In this document: positions 51,872-60,417 of the stretch, piece after piece
Layout: each line of letters starts with the position of its first letter
How positions within the stretch are numbered: position 1 is the stretch's first letter
Source: Pseudomonas azerbaijanoccidentalis
Lineage (GTDB): Bacteria > Pseudomonadota > Gammaproteobacteria > Pseudomonadales > Pseudomonadaceae
Direction of reading: 5' to 3'
NCBI RefSeq assembly: GCF_019145495.1
Contig: NZ_JAHSTU010000007.1
Location: 1 to 64,000, forward strand
DNA: 64,000 bases
Translations under genes and position numbers: made by a program
Notes under the pieces: generated by a model
The model's database searches: none
Told to the model about the DNA's origin: nothing
The model's input: the letters and a program-made list of their open reading frames with translations, nothing else

Positions 51872-54511
51872 ATGACAAACCCGCAGGTTGAAACCTTCGC
51901 CCGTCAGATCCGCGAGAAACTACCTACGCACGATTCTCCAGAGCAGGCTGCAGGAGCCCTAAAAAAAGATCTCACCAGCATTGGTTTCTCCTTTACCTCC
52001 GAGATGGACCAGAATCTTGCAGTAGCGCTTGAGCAGGTAGTCGCGTCGTTGGAGGATGTTGAGATCTTGCGTCGCAGCTCTTTGATTAAGAAAAGGGATC
52101 CTTGGTACAAGGGACCTAGCTCTAAGGATGTTCACTGGCCGGCACTGAAGGGATATCTCAAGAACAGCAAGGGTTGGGACGAAAGCACCATTGCGTCTAT
52201 CGATGAGAGCTCGTCAGAGGTTGTATCGCTACTTGCAAATCCAAATAACGAAAGTTTTCGCCATCGAGGCCTTGTAGTGGGCTATGTCCAGTCTGGCAAG
52301 ACCGCGAATATGACCTCCGTGATCGCCAAAGCGGTGGACGCCGGATATAACCTAATCGTGCTGCTGGGCGGAGTGACCAACAAGTTGCGGGCGCAGACCC
52401 AACGACGTATAGAACACGACATCGTAAATCGTCACCGCCATTTCTGGCAGCTTTACACCACCGAGCAGAACGACGGGGATTATACATACCCTGCGAATGG
52501 TTCGTTTACGATGCCTGTTCCCGGACGAGCGCAGTTGGTCGTGATGAAGAAAATCACCTCGAGGCTTGAGACCTTCAGAAAGACTATTATCGATGACAAA
52601 GGCAAGCCTAAGACTCCCTTGGCAATACTTCGGCAGCTCAAGGTGCTGCTGATTGACGATGAGTGCGATCAAGCGTCGGTTAACTCGTCGAATAATGATT
52701 ACGACATGACACGGATCAATGCGGAGATCCGCAAGATTCTAAGAGCACTTCCAGCGGTATCTTATGTGGGGTACACCGCAACACCATTTGCCAACGTGTT
52801 CATCGATCCCTACCCATTAAATCAGAACGATCTCGACGACCTCTATCCGGAGGATTTCATTACCACTTTGCCTCGCACTGACGGATATTTTGGTGCGAGG
52901 GAGGTGTTCGGTTACGCTCCAGCCGATCCTGATGGCCCTGAGTCGCCAGAAGAGGCCGGCAGAAACATGATTCGACATGTGCCGGAGGAAAAGCTCAAAG
53001 TCTTGCGCCCCGTCCGCATCAGCGAAAAAGATTCATTCCACCCGCAGATGACTGAAGAACTGGAAAATGCAGTGCTTTGGTTCCTTCTTAGTTGTGCAAT
53101 CCGAAGAGCCCGCGGGCAGCATGACCAACATATGACGATGCTGGTCCATACATCCCCTTACATCATCCAGCACGAGCGGATGGCGAAGCTCATTAAGCAA
53201 TGGATCGAAGGCAACCTAGCTCAACTAACCAGCGATTTTGGTGAGCTCCAAAATAAGATGAAGCAAGTACTCAAGGAGGAGACAGACCAAGTTCCGCTAG
53301 AGTATGACGGTATATATTCGCTGGCCAACCTTCGCCCTCATCTCAAGAGCACTCTCGATACTCTGGAATTCGCTATCGAAAACGGAGAGAGTTTTGAGCG
53401 GTTGGATTACACCCAAGAACCCAAGACTTACATCGTGGTTGGGGGGACAGTGCTAGCCCGCGGACTGACACTTGAAGGTCTTTCAGTTTCATTTTTCCTG
53501 CGCACTTCCATGCAATATGACACCCTGCTTCAGATGGGGCGCTGGTTCGGCTATAGAAAGGGTTATGAGGATCTTCCTCGCCTTTGGACGACTGCTGAAC
53601 TCGCGTCCAACTTCCGTGCGCTGGCGCGTATTGAGGAAGAGATCCGCGAAGACATCAGCAACTACCGCAAGCATGGCGTCACTCCCAAAGAGTTCGCGGT
53701 CAGGGTTCGTTCCATCCCAGGCATGGCGATTACTGCTGCATCCAAGATGCGGCATGCCTATCGCAGCAATATCAGCTTCGAGGGCCGACATGTGCAAACC
53801 ATCCGCTTTGATCATCAGAGTGATACCAAGGTATCGGGCAATTGGGACGCTGCCGTTCAGTTCGTTGACCATGTATTCGCTAAGCACCCATTCGAAACTC
53901 AAGGTGGAGGCAAGCGTCATCTCGCACGAGAAGTGTCCCTCCAGGAGGTCCGCAAATTTCTGGTGGCTTATGACATATGTGAACACCACATGGATCTAAA
54001 GAAAGATCTTCTTCTCGGTTATATCGACCAAGCAGCAGACAGACTACAGAAATGGAATGTCGGCATCATCACTCCCACTGGCAAGAGAGAGGCTGAAAAA
54101 CCACTGGGCGTTCTTGGCCAGGTGAATGCTGCTCGCCGCTCTCAGTTGAAAGACAACGAGAGAGGATATGCCGACATCAAAGCGTTGATGTCGAAAAGCG
54201 ACATCCTTATCGACACCATGGACCCGGAGACAGTGAAAAGTAATGGAAGCTGGGCGGAAATCAAAAATGACCGCCCACAAATCCCGCTCCTCTTGCTATA
54301 CGTGATCGACGGTAAGTCCGAGGCGCAGTCGACATCTCGCAAAGACTTGGACGCCGTTAGTGACTTGATAGGTATTGGTATTGTTTTCCCAGGAGCACCG
54401 GATCAAGCGGGCGACTATTTCTCGGTTGAGCTGGACGCCCCTGTACCTGAGCAGATTGCATCGGAAGAGGAATTGTTGGCCGAAGCGTTGGATGGGGCGG
54501 TTGATGAGTAA
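51872..54511 (+). CDS. Z1-domain helicase-like ATPase
   Basis: 879 residues from the ATG at 51872, preceded by AAGGA. Superfamily II-like ATPase: Walker A GYVQSGKTANM (about 137-147), Walker B LLIDDECDQAS (about 259-269), GYTATPFAN (about 300-308), then the Z1-type C-terminal lobe with GTVLARGLTLEG and QMGRWFGYR (about 553-561). Z1 proteins occur with MORC/MutL-type ATPases in predicted restriction systems. Probably a DNA translocase. Overlaps the following nuclease gene by 8 bp. The 215-bp gap before it holds no gene. Confidence 0.93.
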   Translation: MTNPQVETFARQIREKLPTHDSPEQAAGALKKDLTSIGFSFTSEMDQNLAVALEQVVASLEDVEILRRSSLIKKRDPWYKGPSSKDVHWPALKGYLKNSKGWDESTIASIDESSSEVVSLLANPNNESFRHRGLVVGYVQSGKTANMTSVIAKAVDAGYNLIVLLGGVTNKLRAQTQRRIEHDIVNRHRHFWQLYTTEQNDGDYTYPANGSFTMPVPGRAQLVVMKKITSRLETFRKTIIDDKGKPKTPLAILRQLKVLLIDDECDQASVNSSNNDYDMTRINAEIRKILRALPAVSYVGYTATPFANVFIDPYPLNQNDLDDLYPEDFITTLPRTDGYFGAREVFGYAPADPDGPESPEEAGRNMIRHVPEEKLKVLRPVRISEKDSFHPQMTEELENAVLWFLLSCAIRRARGQHDQHMTMLVHTSPYIIQHERMAKLIKQWIEGNLAQLTSDFGELQNKMKQVLKEETDQVPLEYDGIYSLANLRPHLKSTLDTLEFAIENGESFERLDYTQEPKTYIVVGGTVLARGLTLEGLSVSFFLRTSMQYDTLLQMGRWFGYRKGYEDLPRLWTTAELASNFRALARIEEEIREDISNYRKHGVTPKEFAVRVRSIPGMAITAASKMRHAYRSNISFEGRHVQTIRFDHQSDTKVSGNWDAAVQFVDHVFAKHPFETQGGGKRHLAREVSLQEVRKFLVAYDICEHHMDLKKDLLLGYIDQAADRLQKWNVGIITPTGKREAEKPLGVLGQVNAARRSQLKDNERGYADIKALMSKSDILIDTMDPETVKSNGSWAEIKNDRPQIPLLLLYVIDGKSEAQSTSRKDLDAVSDLIGIGIVFPGAPDQAGDYFSVELDAPVPEQIASEEELLAEALDGAVDE

Positions 54512-55502
54512 GAGGGCGATCGAGCGCTGGAAGCGTCTGAAGGAGAACGGCTCGGGTGATGGGGTGATTGAGGTTCCCAGTATTGATTCGGGTATCGCGA
54601 CGGGTTTCGGCACAGCGCGCTACGCGATCGGAGCTCAGGGACAGCCTCGGCTTCTAGTGCCTATAGGGGGACGGGTTGCAGCCCGTGAGCTGACGTCAAC
54701 TTCCAAACTCCTCGTGACAACCTCGAGCTACCTGGTATCCAGCAAGACAACATTGTTTATCGACATCATGTGCCTGGAACTAGCTCTTGATGTGGTGTTT
54801 GCTGAACTGGCAGAGGAAATCCTTCGAAGGATCAAGGAGGGGTTTTCACCATTCAAGGCAGTCACTGCATCTATCGATGATTTCCGGGAACTGTTGAAAG
54901 AGAAGACTCGTGAAGAAGTCCCGGAAAACAAGATTCAGGGATTGGTAGGGGAGCTTGAAGTAATGCGGCACCTTGTCGCTCACAATCAGGTTGCCACGGT
55001 AACGTGGACTGGACCTTTTGAACTTCGCCATGATTTTCGTCGAGGTATCCATGCGCTCGAGGTGAAGACATCTGGTCGATCCGATAAAACTCGAGTGTCT
55101 ATCCATGGCATTGACCAGTTGGCTCCTCCAGACGGAGGTACACTTCACCTTGCCCATGTTCGGCTGGAGCGGGTAGAAAATGGTCAACTTTCGGTAGGCT
55201 CGGTTTTTGACGATCTGCTGAGATCAGGGGCGGATAAAAAATCGCTTGAAAGGGGGTTAGAAGCATTGGGATGCTCAGATCCTCATGGCGAGGAATGGAA
55301 TCGCCTTTCCTTTGACCTAGAAGGACTGAATGTCTACAGGGTCACTGAAGGATTTCCGCGAATCATTGGCTCCAATTTCATTGGAGGATTTTTGCCAGAA
55401 GGGGTTTCGGCTATTGAGTATCAGATAGATCTGAGCTATGCAAAGACCTTCGAACTCTCGACAAATGAATTCGAAATCGCATTAAAAAGGATTGCCGGAT
55501 GA
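54504..55502 (+). CDS. PD-(D/E)XK nuclease-fold protein (DUF4420-like)
   Basis: 332 residues from the ATG at 54504, inside the end of the Z1 gene. The nuclease core is visible: GLVGELEVMRHL (Glu150), HDFRRGIHALEVKTSGRSDK (Asp177, Glu186, Lys188), an E-D-ExK arrangement of the restriction-endonuclease fold. The N-terminal about 130 residues are beta-rich. Likely a DNA-cleaving subunit working with the Z1 ATPase. Ends in an ATGA overlap with the GHKL gene. Confidence 0.85.
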   Translation: MSKRAIERWKRLKENGSGDGVIEVPSIDSGIATGFGTARYAIGAQGQPRLLVPIGGRVAARELTSTSKLLVTTSSYLVSSKTTLFIDIMCLELALDVVFAELAEEILRRIKEGFSPFKAVTASIDDFRELLKEKTREEVPENKIQGLVGELEVMRHLVAHNQVATVTWTGPFELRHDFRRGIHALEVKTSGRSDKTRVSIHGIDQLAPPDGGTLHLAHVRLERVENGQLSVGSVFDDLLRSGADKKSLERGLEALGCSDPHGEEWNRLSFDLEGLNVYRVTEGFPRIIGSNFIGGFLPEGVSAIEYQIDLSYAKTFELSTNEFEIALKRIAG

Positions 55503-57352
55503 CGCGACTCGAGCTTTTTAGCGAACCCTTTGCCAAGACAGGAAACATAGCAGCGGACGGTTTTAGACGGCTGCTGGGCTGCCCCGCTCAAGATCTTCTG
55601 CAGACAGTTCTCCGAGAATCTATCCAGAACAGCATCGATGCTGCTCTGCCTGGGGCTGGTCCATCTTTGTTGATTCGATTTCGTACGCTGACATCTCATC
55701 AGTGCATGGCCTTGAGAGAGTTTGCACTCGCAGACCTTCCGTTGGGCGATCACACACGAAACGAGATAGCAACTTCAATCGGGACGGTTGGCCTCAAGGT
55801 GCTGGAAATCTGTGACTTCCGCTCCATCGGGTTGGGTGGGCCGACGTCGGGGGATGTTGCTTCAGATGGGGGCGAAGCGCTCAATTTCGTGAACTTTCTG
55901 CGTAACGTAGGCGTTGCTCGCGACACATATCACGGAGGAGGGACCTACGGTTACGGGAAAACATCTCTATATGCAATGAGTGCGTGTTCGACGATTCTCG
56001 TAGATAGCCAGACCACCTGTGAAGGTAAACCCGTACGAAGATTCATGGGTTGTCACTTGGGGTCGGCATTCGATGCAGATACAGCCGATAACAAGCGCAG
56101 ACGATTTACGGGGAGGCACTGGTGGGGCATCAGCGATGGAGATGACGGCATCGATCCCGTCACTGGACCCCATGCGGCTGAACTGGCGGTTTCGCTTGGG
56201 TTGCCTGAGCGAGACTTGAACAATACGGGTACTTCAATTCTTATCCTTGATCCTTACATCGAGGAGGGAGAAGGCACTAGGTCGGTCGATAGCTATATCC
56301 AGGAAACGATTCTCTGGAACTTCTGGCCACGACTCACGGAATCAACTCCTGAAGAAAAGAAACTCACTATTCGTGTGGAAATTGAGGAGCAGGAAGTGGT
56401 GTTGCCGGTTCCGGATAACTTCCCCCCCTTTGATCTGTTCGCGTCAGCTATGAAGGCTTATAGAGACGACTCCGATGATGTGCAAATTATCAGAAGCGAG
56501 CGCCCAAGAATGGATCTGGGCAAGCTAATCATCAAGAAAGGGCTTTGCGCCGATCGCGTGGGCGCCGCTCTAGATGAGAATTCCGAAATACCCGAGCAGG
56601 CCTGTCATATCGCCCTAATGCGGCCTGTTGAGCTGGTCGTAAAATACATTGAGGGTACTCCCTTTGCCGATGCTCGCTTTGAGTGGGCTGGGGTATTTGT
56701 ATGTTCGGATGAGGATGAGGTGGAATCCGTCTTTGCAATGTCCGAACCTCCTGCACATGACGATTGGATTCCTGACAATCTTCCCGACCGCAATGCGAGG
56801 ACATATGTACGGGGGGCTCTCAGGCGAATCGAACACGCCGCCAATACTTTCGCAGCTCCAGTCATCTCGGTCGCAAAAGGGAGCAATGAGCGTGGCCCTT
56901 CGCTTGCAGGTACTGCTAGCCGGTTGGGGCGGCTGCTTGATTCAGTTTCGGGAACAGGTCCGGGCAGGCCAAAGCCCTCCCCCCGCTCACCATCCGCAAA
57001 ACAGGAGCTTGTCATATCTCCAGCTCGGTTTATCCGGCTTGAAATTGATAATTCAAATAGACGTTGCGCCATTTTTGAAGCGGATCTTCAAAACGACGGG
57101 ACGAATGCAGCACTTGAAATATCGGCTGTATCTCATCTAATTGCAGACGGTGCCTTAGCTGACAGCGAGGACTTGCCGGCAAGTTTTGAAACCCGAGTAA
57201 TCGGAATGTCGTTTAATACCGCTGACGAATTCGCTGCGGGATCAACCATCAAGGTAGGTACTGAAAGCGGCACCATTAGCATTTCGGTTCTGAGCCCACC
57301 AGAAGCAGCCGTAGGTATCAGACTTCACTTTCTGAACGAAGGTAGAGAATGA
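55499..57352 (+). CDS. MORC/MutL-type GHKL ATPase
   Basis: 617 residues. Bergerat-fold motifs at the N-terminus: N-box ESIQNSID (Glu40, Asn44, Asp47), motif II ICDFRSIGLGGP (Asp106, Gly), motif III GGGTYGYGKTSLYAMS (147-161). A second, S5-like part follows, and a C-terminal beta-rich domain of unknown role from about 500. Such proteins likely clamp DNA when ATP binds. Related proteins were proposed as the prokaryotic root of eukaryotic MORC ATPases. Overlaps both neighbours by 4 bp. Confidence 0.88.
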   Translation: MTRLELFSEPFAKTGNIAADGFRRLLGCPAQDLLQTVLRESIQNSIDAALPGAGPSLLIRFRTLTSHQCMALREFALADLPLGDHTRNEIATSIGTVGLKVLEICDFRSIGLGGPTSGDVASDGGEALNFVNFLRNVGVARDTYHGGGTYGYGKTSLYAMSACSTILVDSQTTCEGKPVRRFMGCHLGSAFDADTADNKRRRFTGRHWWGISDGDDGIDPVTGPHAAELAVSLGLPERDLNNTGTSILILDPYIEEGEGTRSVDSYIQETILWNFWPRLTESTPEEKKLTIRVEIEEQEVVLPVPDNFPPFDLFASAMKAYRDDSDDVQIIRSERPRMDLGKLIIKKGLCADRVGAALDENSEIPEQACHIALMRPVELVVKYIEGTPFADARFEWAGVFVCSDEDEVESVFAMSEPPAHDDWIPDNLPDRNARTYVRGALRRIEHAANTFAAPVISVAKGSNERGPSLAGTASRLGRLLDSVSGTGPGRPKPSPRSPSAKQELVISPARFIRLEIDNSNRRCAIFEADLQNDGTNAALEISAVSHLIADGALADSEDLPASFETRVIGMSFNTADEFAAGSTIKVGTESGTISISVLSPPEAAVGIRLHFLNEGRE

Positions 57353-58254
57353 GCCGTATAGCCCTCCCGTTTCTTACACTTCCGAATGAACTGGTCGACT
57401 TCAGCGGCTGGATGATCGGGCCTCCGGGTGAACCATTGTTCCCGGCTTCCGACATATTGGAAAATTGGGATTATGAACAAGACGTCCAAGTCAATATCCA
57501 TGTCCATATAGATTTCACAGAAGCAGCAGATCGATTAGGAATAGATGCTGCGGATTTAAAACTGGCAGTAGTACTTGTGGCGGGCACCGGCTCTGGTAGC
57601 TTGCCTCGGCGAGTAGATCGCCTGAAGACTGCCGTAATAGATATCGACGAACCTGCAGTTACGCTCGAGGCAACCATCCCGGGACGTACCCTTTCAGGGC
57701 AGCTTCAGCTCAGCCTGAGAATCGTTCTTGCAGCCCCAGTTGACTCTGGGAGTCTGCTATCTCCAAAGCAGCAGGGCGCCCGCCTCTGGCAGCATCATAA
57801 AAATATCCTCATCGAAGACGGTGGCGATTCGAGATTTCCTATTGAACTTGCGAGCTTTTCAGAAAGCTTCAAAGCCAGGCCCGAGCAATATGCACCCTGG
57901 CTTGTCGATTGGAACCCGACAGCGCTTGATGCGGACTTCAGCGGTAATGTAAGGCTTTATGTCAATTCTGATATCGAACGCATTTGTTCAAGGTTCGTCG
58001 AAGGTGATGCGCTGACGCTTCAGGCAATGGTAGCTGACGTGATGACACAGATAATTGAAGCCGCTATCGACGTTGAGGATGCAGCCGAACTTTATAGATA
58101 TGAGGAAGGTTCAATAGGTTATCAAGCGAGAGCGTGGATGGAGATGTCGTTTCCGGGACAAAGTATGGAGAACATTAGACAATTGCGGAGCTATGCACCT
58201 GGAAAGTTTAAAGCCTTGATTCTTGCGACAGCTGATTTTGGGGATAATAAATGA
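57349..58254 (+). CDS. Uncharacterised component of the Z1/MORC-type system
   Basis: 301 residues, start in an ATGA overlap. Unrecognised. The N-terminal 160 residues are beta-rich with an alternating pattern (VQVNIHVHIDF, AVVLVAGTGSGSL, VTLEATIPGRTLSGQLQLSL), possibly a beta-sandwich; the C-terminal third is helical with an acidic patch (AIDVEDAAELYRYEE). Obligate coupling to the ATPase and the next gene suggests a complex subunit. Confidence 0.8.
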   Translation: MSRIALPFLTLPNELVDFSGWMIGPPGEPLFPASDILENWDYEQDVQVNIHVHIDFTEAADRLGIDAADLKLAVVLVAGTGSGSLPRRVDRLKTAVIDIDEPAVTLEATIPGRTLSGQLQLSLRIVLAAPVDSGSLLSPKQQGARLWQHHKNILIEDGGDSRFPIELASFSESFKARPEQYAPWLVDWNPTALDADFSGNVRLYVNSDIERICSRFVEGDALTLQAMVADVMTQIIEAAIDVEDAAELYRYEEGSIGYQARAWMEMSFPGQSMENIRQLRSYAPGKFKALILATADFGDNK

Positions 58255-59045
58255 AGAGTGTTCCACTTCTTCCTCGTCTGAAAGCCCACGGTGTCGCCAC
58301 AATCCTCGAAAAACTCAAGAGTGAGTCTCCGTCTGCCAGAGACAGCATCGACCGTTTGAGAGAATACTCGGCGTTGAAGACCAGCGCTTCGAGTGGCGGA
58401 ACTAGAGCAGATAGCGTGGCCGTTAATATAACTGCTGAACTCAGAAGAATCGCTCAAAAAGCCGGGTTCCCCACCGCCAATACCCAAGTAGCCAGAGCTC
58501 AGTTCGACCAAGACGCAGCCATTTACCTTGGCCAATTGGAGGAGTTAAAAACTGGCGAAGCATTGCGTGATGACGTATGGGCGTTCATGACAACTGTATT
58601 GGCGCCTGACATCGTCGCATGGCGTTTCACTGATAAAAATCGCGAGCGGGTGGCGAGATTTGCAGGAGGTGTTCGCAACTCTTTCCAGCGGTTATGGGTG
58701 CGGGGTACAGTTCTGGATCGAAGAGACGGGCACTCGCAGCGCTGGGAGCTGATAAAACAACTGACCGAGGATGCAATGGTTCAGATTTTCGAGCGTGCAT
58801 CAATTGGCGGGAACCCTCCCTTTGCCATGGCAATAGCTGAAGGCTGGCTCCGCACGTCAAATAAGGTCGGTCGAGGTCCAATGGAGGACGTTATGCGTTC
58901 TGCCACCAAAATTCTAAGAATGAAGAATCAGATCATCGATTTGGGATATCTAACTTCCGAGGAGCTGGAGGGCGTAGTCTCAGATACATTCAATACTGCG
59001 GCTCGTGCGGTTATTAAAACAGAGGAGCCTGAGCTTGCGACTTGA
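58251..59045 (+). CDS. Uncharacterised helical component (DUF6339-like)
   Basis: 264 residues, ATGA overlap with the preceding gene, last of the operon. Mainly helical: VATILEKLKSESPSARDSID, DDVWAFMTTVLAPDIVAWRF, FAMAIAEGWLRTSNKVGRGP. It resembles proteins I associate with DUF6339, seen beside such clusters, but this is from memory. Four tandem 8-bp repeats follow its stop. Confidence 0.75.
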   Translation: MKSVPLLPRLKAHGVATILEKLKSESPSARDSIDRLREYSALKTSASSGGTRADSVAVNITAELRRIAQKAGFPTANTQVARAQFDQDAAIYLGQLEELKTGEALRDDVWAFMTTVLAPDIVAWRFTDKNRERVARFAGGVRNSFQRLWVRGTVLDRRDGHSQRWELIKQLTEDAMVQIFERASIGGNPPFAMAIAEGWLRTSNKVGRGPMEDVMRSATKILRMKNQIIDLGYLTSEELEGVVSDTFNTAARAVIKTEEPELAT

Positions 59046-59046
59046 A

Positions 59047-59078
59047 CGAGTGATCGAGTGATCGAGTGATCGAGTGAT
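59047..59078 (+). repeat. Four 8-bp tandem repeats after the operon
   Basis: CGAGTGAT repeated four times starting one base after the stop codon, creating three GATC sites. No hairpin of terminator type forms. The following stretch up to 59412 has no gene that I can support; part of it (from about 59370) may belong to the C4-like RNA promoter region. Confidence 0.7.
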
Positions 59079-59412
59079 AGAGGAATAGATGCTGATTGAA
59101 ACTGACCTCATCTATCGAATGGAACTTTACCCCGAGGAGAGCTGATTTTTTTCGGCAACCTTTCTTAGGCTTTCGGACTGTACGGTTTAGCTCGCATTGA
59201 AATCCAAATCCGCTCGGTTCAGATGGTTTGCCTAACATACTTTGCCTGGCAAATGATGACTGATCTGGCGGGTTGACCGTGCAGCGTTGACCTAATACGA
59301 TCTCACCTCGGCGCCTAAGAAACGTCTAAACCAGAGCGGTCCTCCGCACCCGACAGTCATGCGGCTTTTTTTCGTCTGCGGTTTCTCTACGCCTACGAGA
59401 AAATCCCCGTTA

Positions 59413-59490
59413 TGTCGGGAGTGGGCGAATACAAGACCCGAAAGGGGAATATGTCCGGCCCGTCTCTGGTGGGTTTCTTAGCTCCCGACA
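59413..59490 (+). ncRNA. C4-like antisense RNA (phage P1/P7 immunity type)
   Basis: A 9-bp closing stem TGTCGGGAG/CTCCCGACA (59413-59421 with 59482-59490) encloses smaller hairpins (ACCCG/GGGG region). Just inside its 3' side are CTCTGG (59464-59469) and TTTCTTAG (59474-59481). These are exact complements, in antiparallel order, of CCAGAG (59518-59523) and CTAAGAAA (59506-59513) directly upstream of the leader ORF start. This is the C4 layout, in which two short segments pair with the antirepressor leader and mask translation. RNA limits are approximate. Confidence 0.8.
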
Positions 59491-59532
59491 CCCTTAACGA
59501 ATGCCCTAAGAAAGCAGCCAGAGGTAAAGGAA

Positions 59533-59625
59533 ATGCCTGACTATCCAACCTTCACGATGAAGGTGAATCGCCCTGCCCACAGATCCAACCACTTGCTTCC
59601 GCTTCAGGAGGCACACCATGCCTGA
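59533..59625 (+). CDS. Leader peptide ORF coupled to the BRO-N gene
   Basis: 30 codons, MPDYPTFTMKVNRPAHRSNH..., ATG seven to ten bases after AGAGGTAAAGGA. Its last eight bases (ATGCCTGA) contain the ATG of the BRO-N gene, so the two are translationally coupled. This parallels icd and ant of phages P1/P7, where C4 RNA blocks translation of the leader ORF and hence of the antirepressor. Confidence 0.7.
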   Translation: MPDYPTFTMKVNRPAHRSNHLLPLQEAHHA

Positions 59626-60127
59626 ATCACTCAAACCCGCCCTTTTCACCCGTCACAATGTCCATTTGCATGCCCTTCTTTTGGAGAACCAGGCTTGGTT
59701 CTGCGCGCATGATCTAGGACGACTGATAGGTAAACACCTTGATGAACGCATGACGCGCAAGCTGGATGCAGACCAGAGGCAGATGATGCTCGTCGAGGCC
59801 TACGGCACCGCCAAAGAACGTTTGATGGTGAGCGAATCAGGTGCGTATGCGTTGTTGATTTATCACTACTGCCCTGAGAATCGGGTACTGCGGGAGTGGC
59901 TGACTCATCAAGTGGTGCCTGCGCTGCGTGATGCGCAGCCGTCGCGCTTAGTGGAGCGTCCGACGTTGAGTGTGCTCGATTGGCCGAAGATGTCGCTCTG
60001 CATGTTGCATTGGCAAGATGAACCGTGGATTCGGTTGCGGGATATGCCGTGCGTGCTGGCCGATGATCCTTTCAATCGACATGAATCCTGGTGGCGGAAG
60101 GCATCACGAGTAATGCGCGGATACTGA
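59618..60127 (+). CDS. BRO-N domain antirepressor-like protein
   Basis: 169 residues with GGAGG seven bases before the ATG. BRO-N domain about residues 6-105: VHLHALLLENQAWFCAHDLG, LMVSESGAYALLIYHY, REWLTHQVVPALRD, the pattern of phage antirepressor (Ant) N-terminal domains. The C-terminal about 55 residues are short and unlike the usual KilA-C or ANT domain. It is likely a regulator that binds DNA or a repressor, here outside a complete prophage. Expression is probably controlled by the C4-like RNA. Confidence 0.85.
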   Translation: MPESLKPALFTRHNVHLHALLLENQAWFCAHDLGRLIGKHLDERMTRKLDADQRQMMLVEAYGTAKERLMVSESGAYALLIYHYCPENRVLREWLTHQVVPALRDAQPSRLVERPTLSVLDWPKMSLCMLHWQDEPWIRLRDMPCVLADDPFNRHESWWRKASRVMRGY

Positions 60128-60417
60128 TTGCTCGCCCCTACGATAATCCGCGGTCTGAAATACAGGCAGCGGATGTTTTTGTTTCTGAGTACGAACCGTC
60201 TAATCGCACGCGTCGGTTTGGCTGAAGCTCCACCAATTAAGGTTTTGGCGCCACTTCGTAGCCCAGCGGGAGCAAGCTCCCTCGCCACAATCCAGAGAAA
60301 CAGAGACATTTCCTAAAGTCATTCAAGAACCATCCTACTGCCACGCCCCGTCCCGTTCGCTAACGTCGCGCAGCCCTTCTACAGGGTTGCCGATGGACGA
60401 ACACACAAGGACAGTCA
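60128..60417. other. Gap with REP-like sequence
   Basis: Contains a REP-like piece near 60258-60290 (GTAGCCCAGCGGGAGCAAGC then TCCCTCGCCACA). Related sequence is repeated at about 62187. No gene, and no clear pyocin regulator box, is visible before the toxin gene. Confidence 0.5.

Noticed and set aside
49508..59045. BREX, DISARM or Dnd system
   Set aside because: No PglZ, BrxC, DrmA/B or Dnd genes are present. The methyltransferase plus Vsr, Z1 and GHKL set fits the MORC/MutL-type restriction architecture instead.
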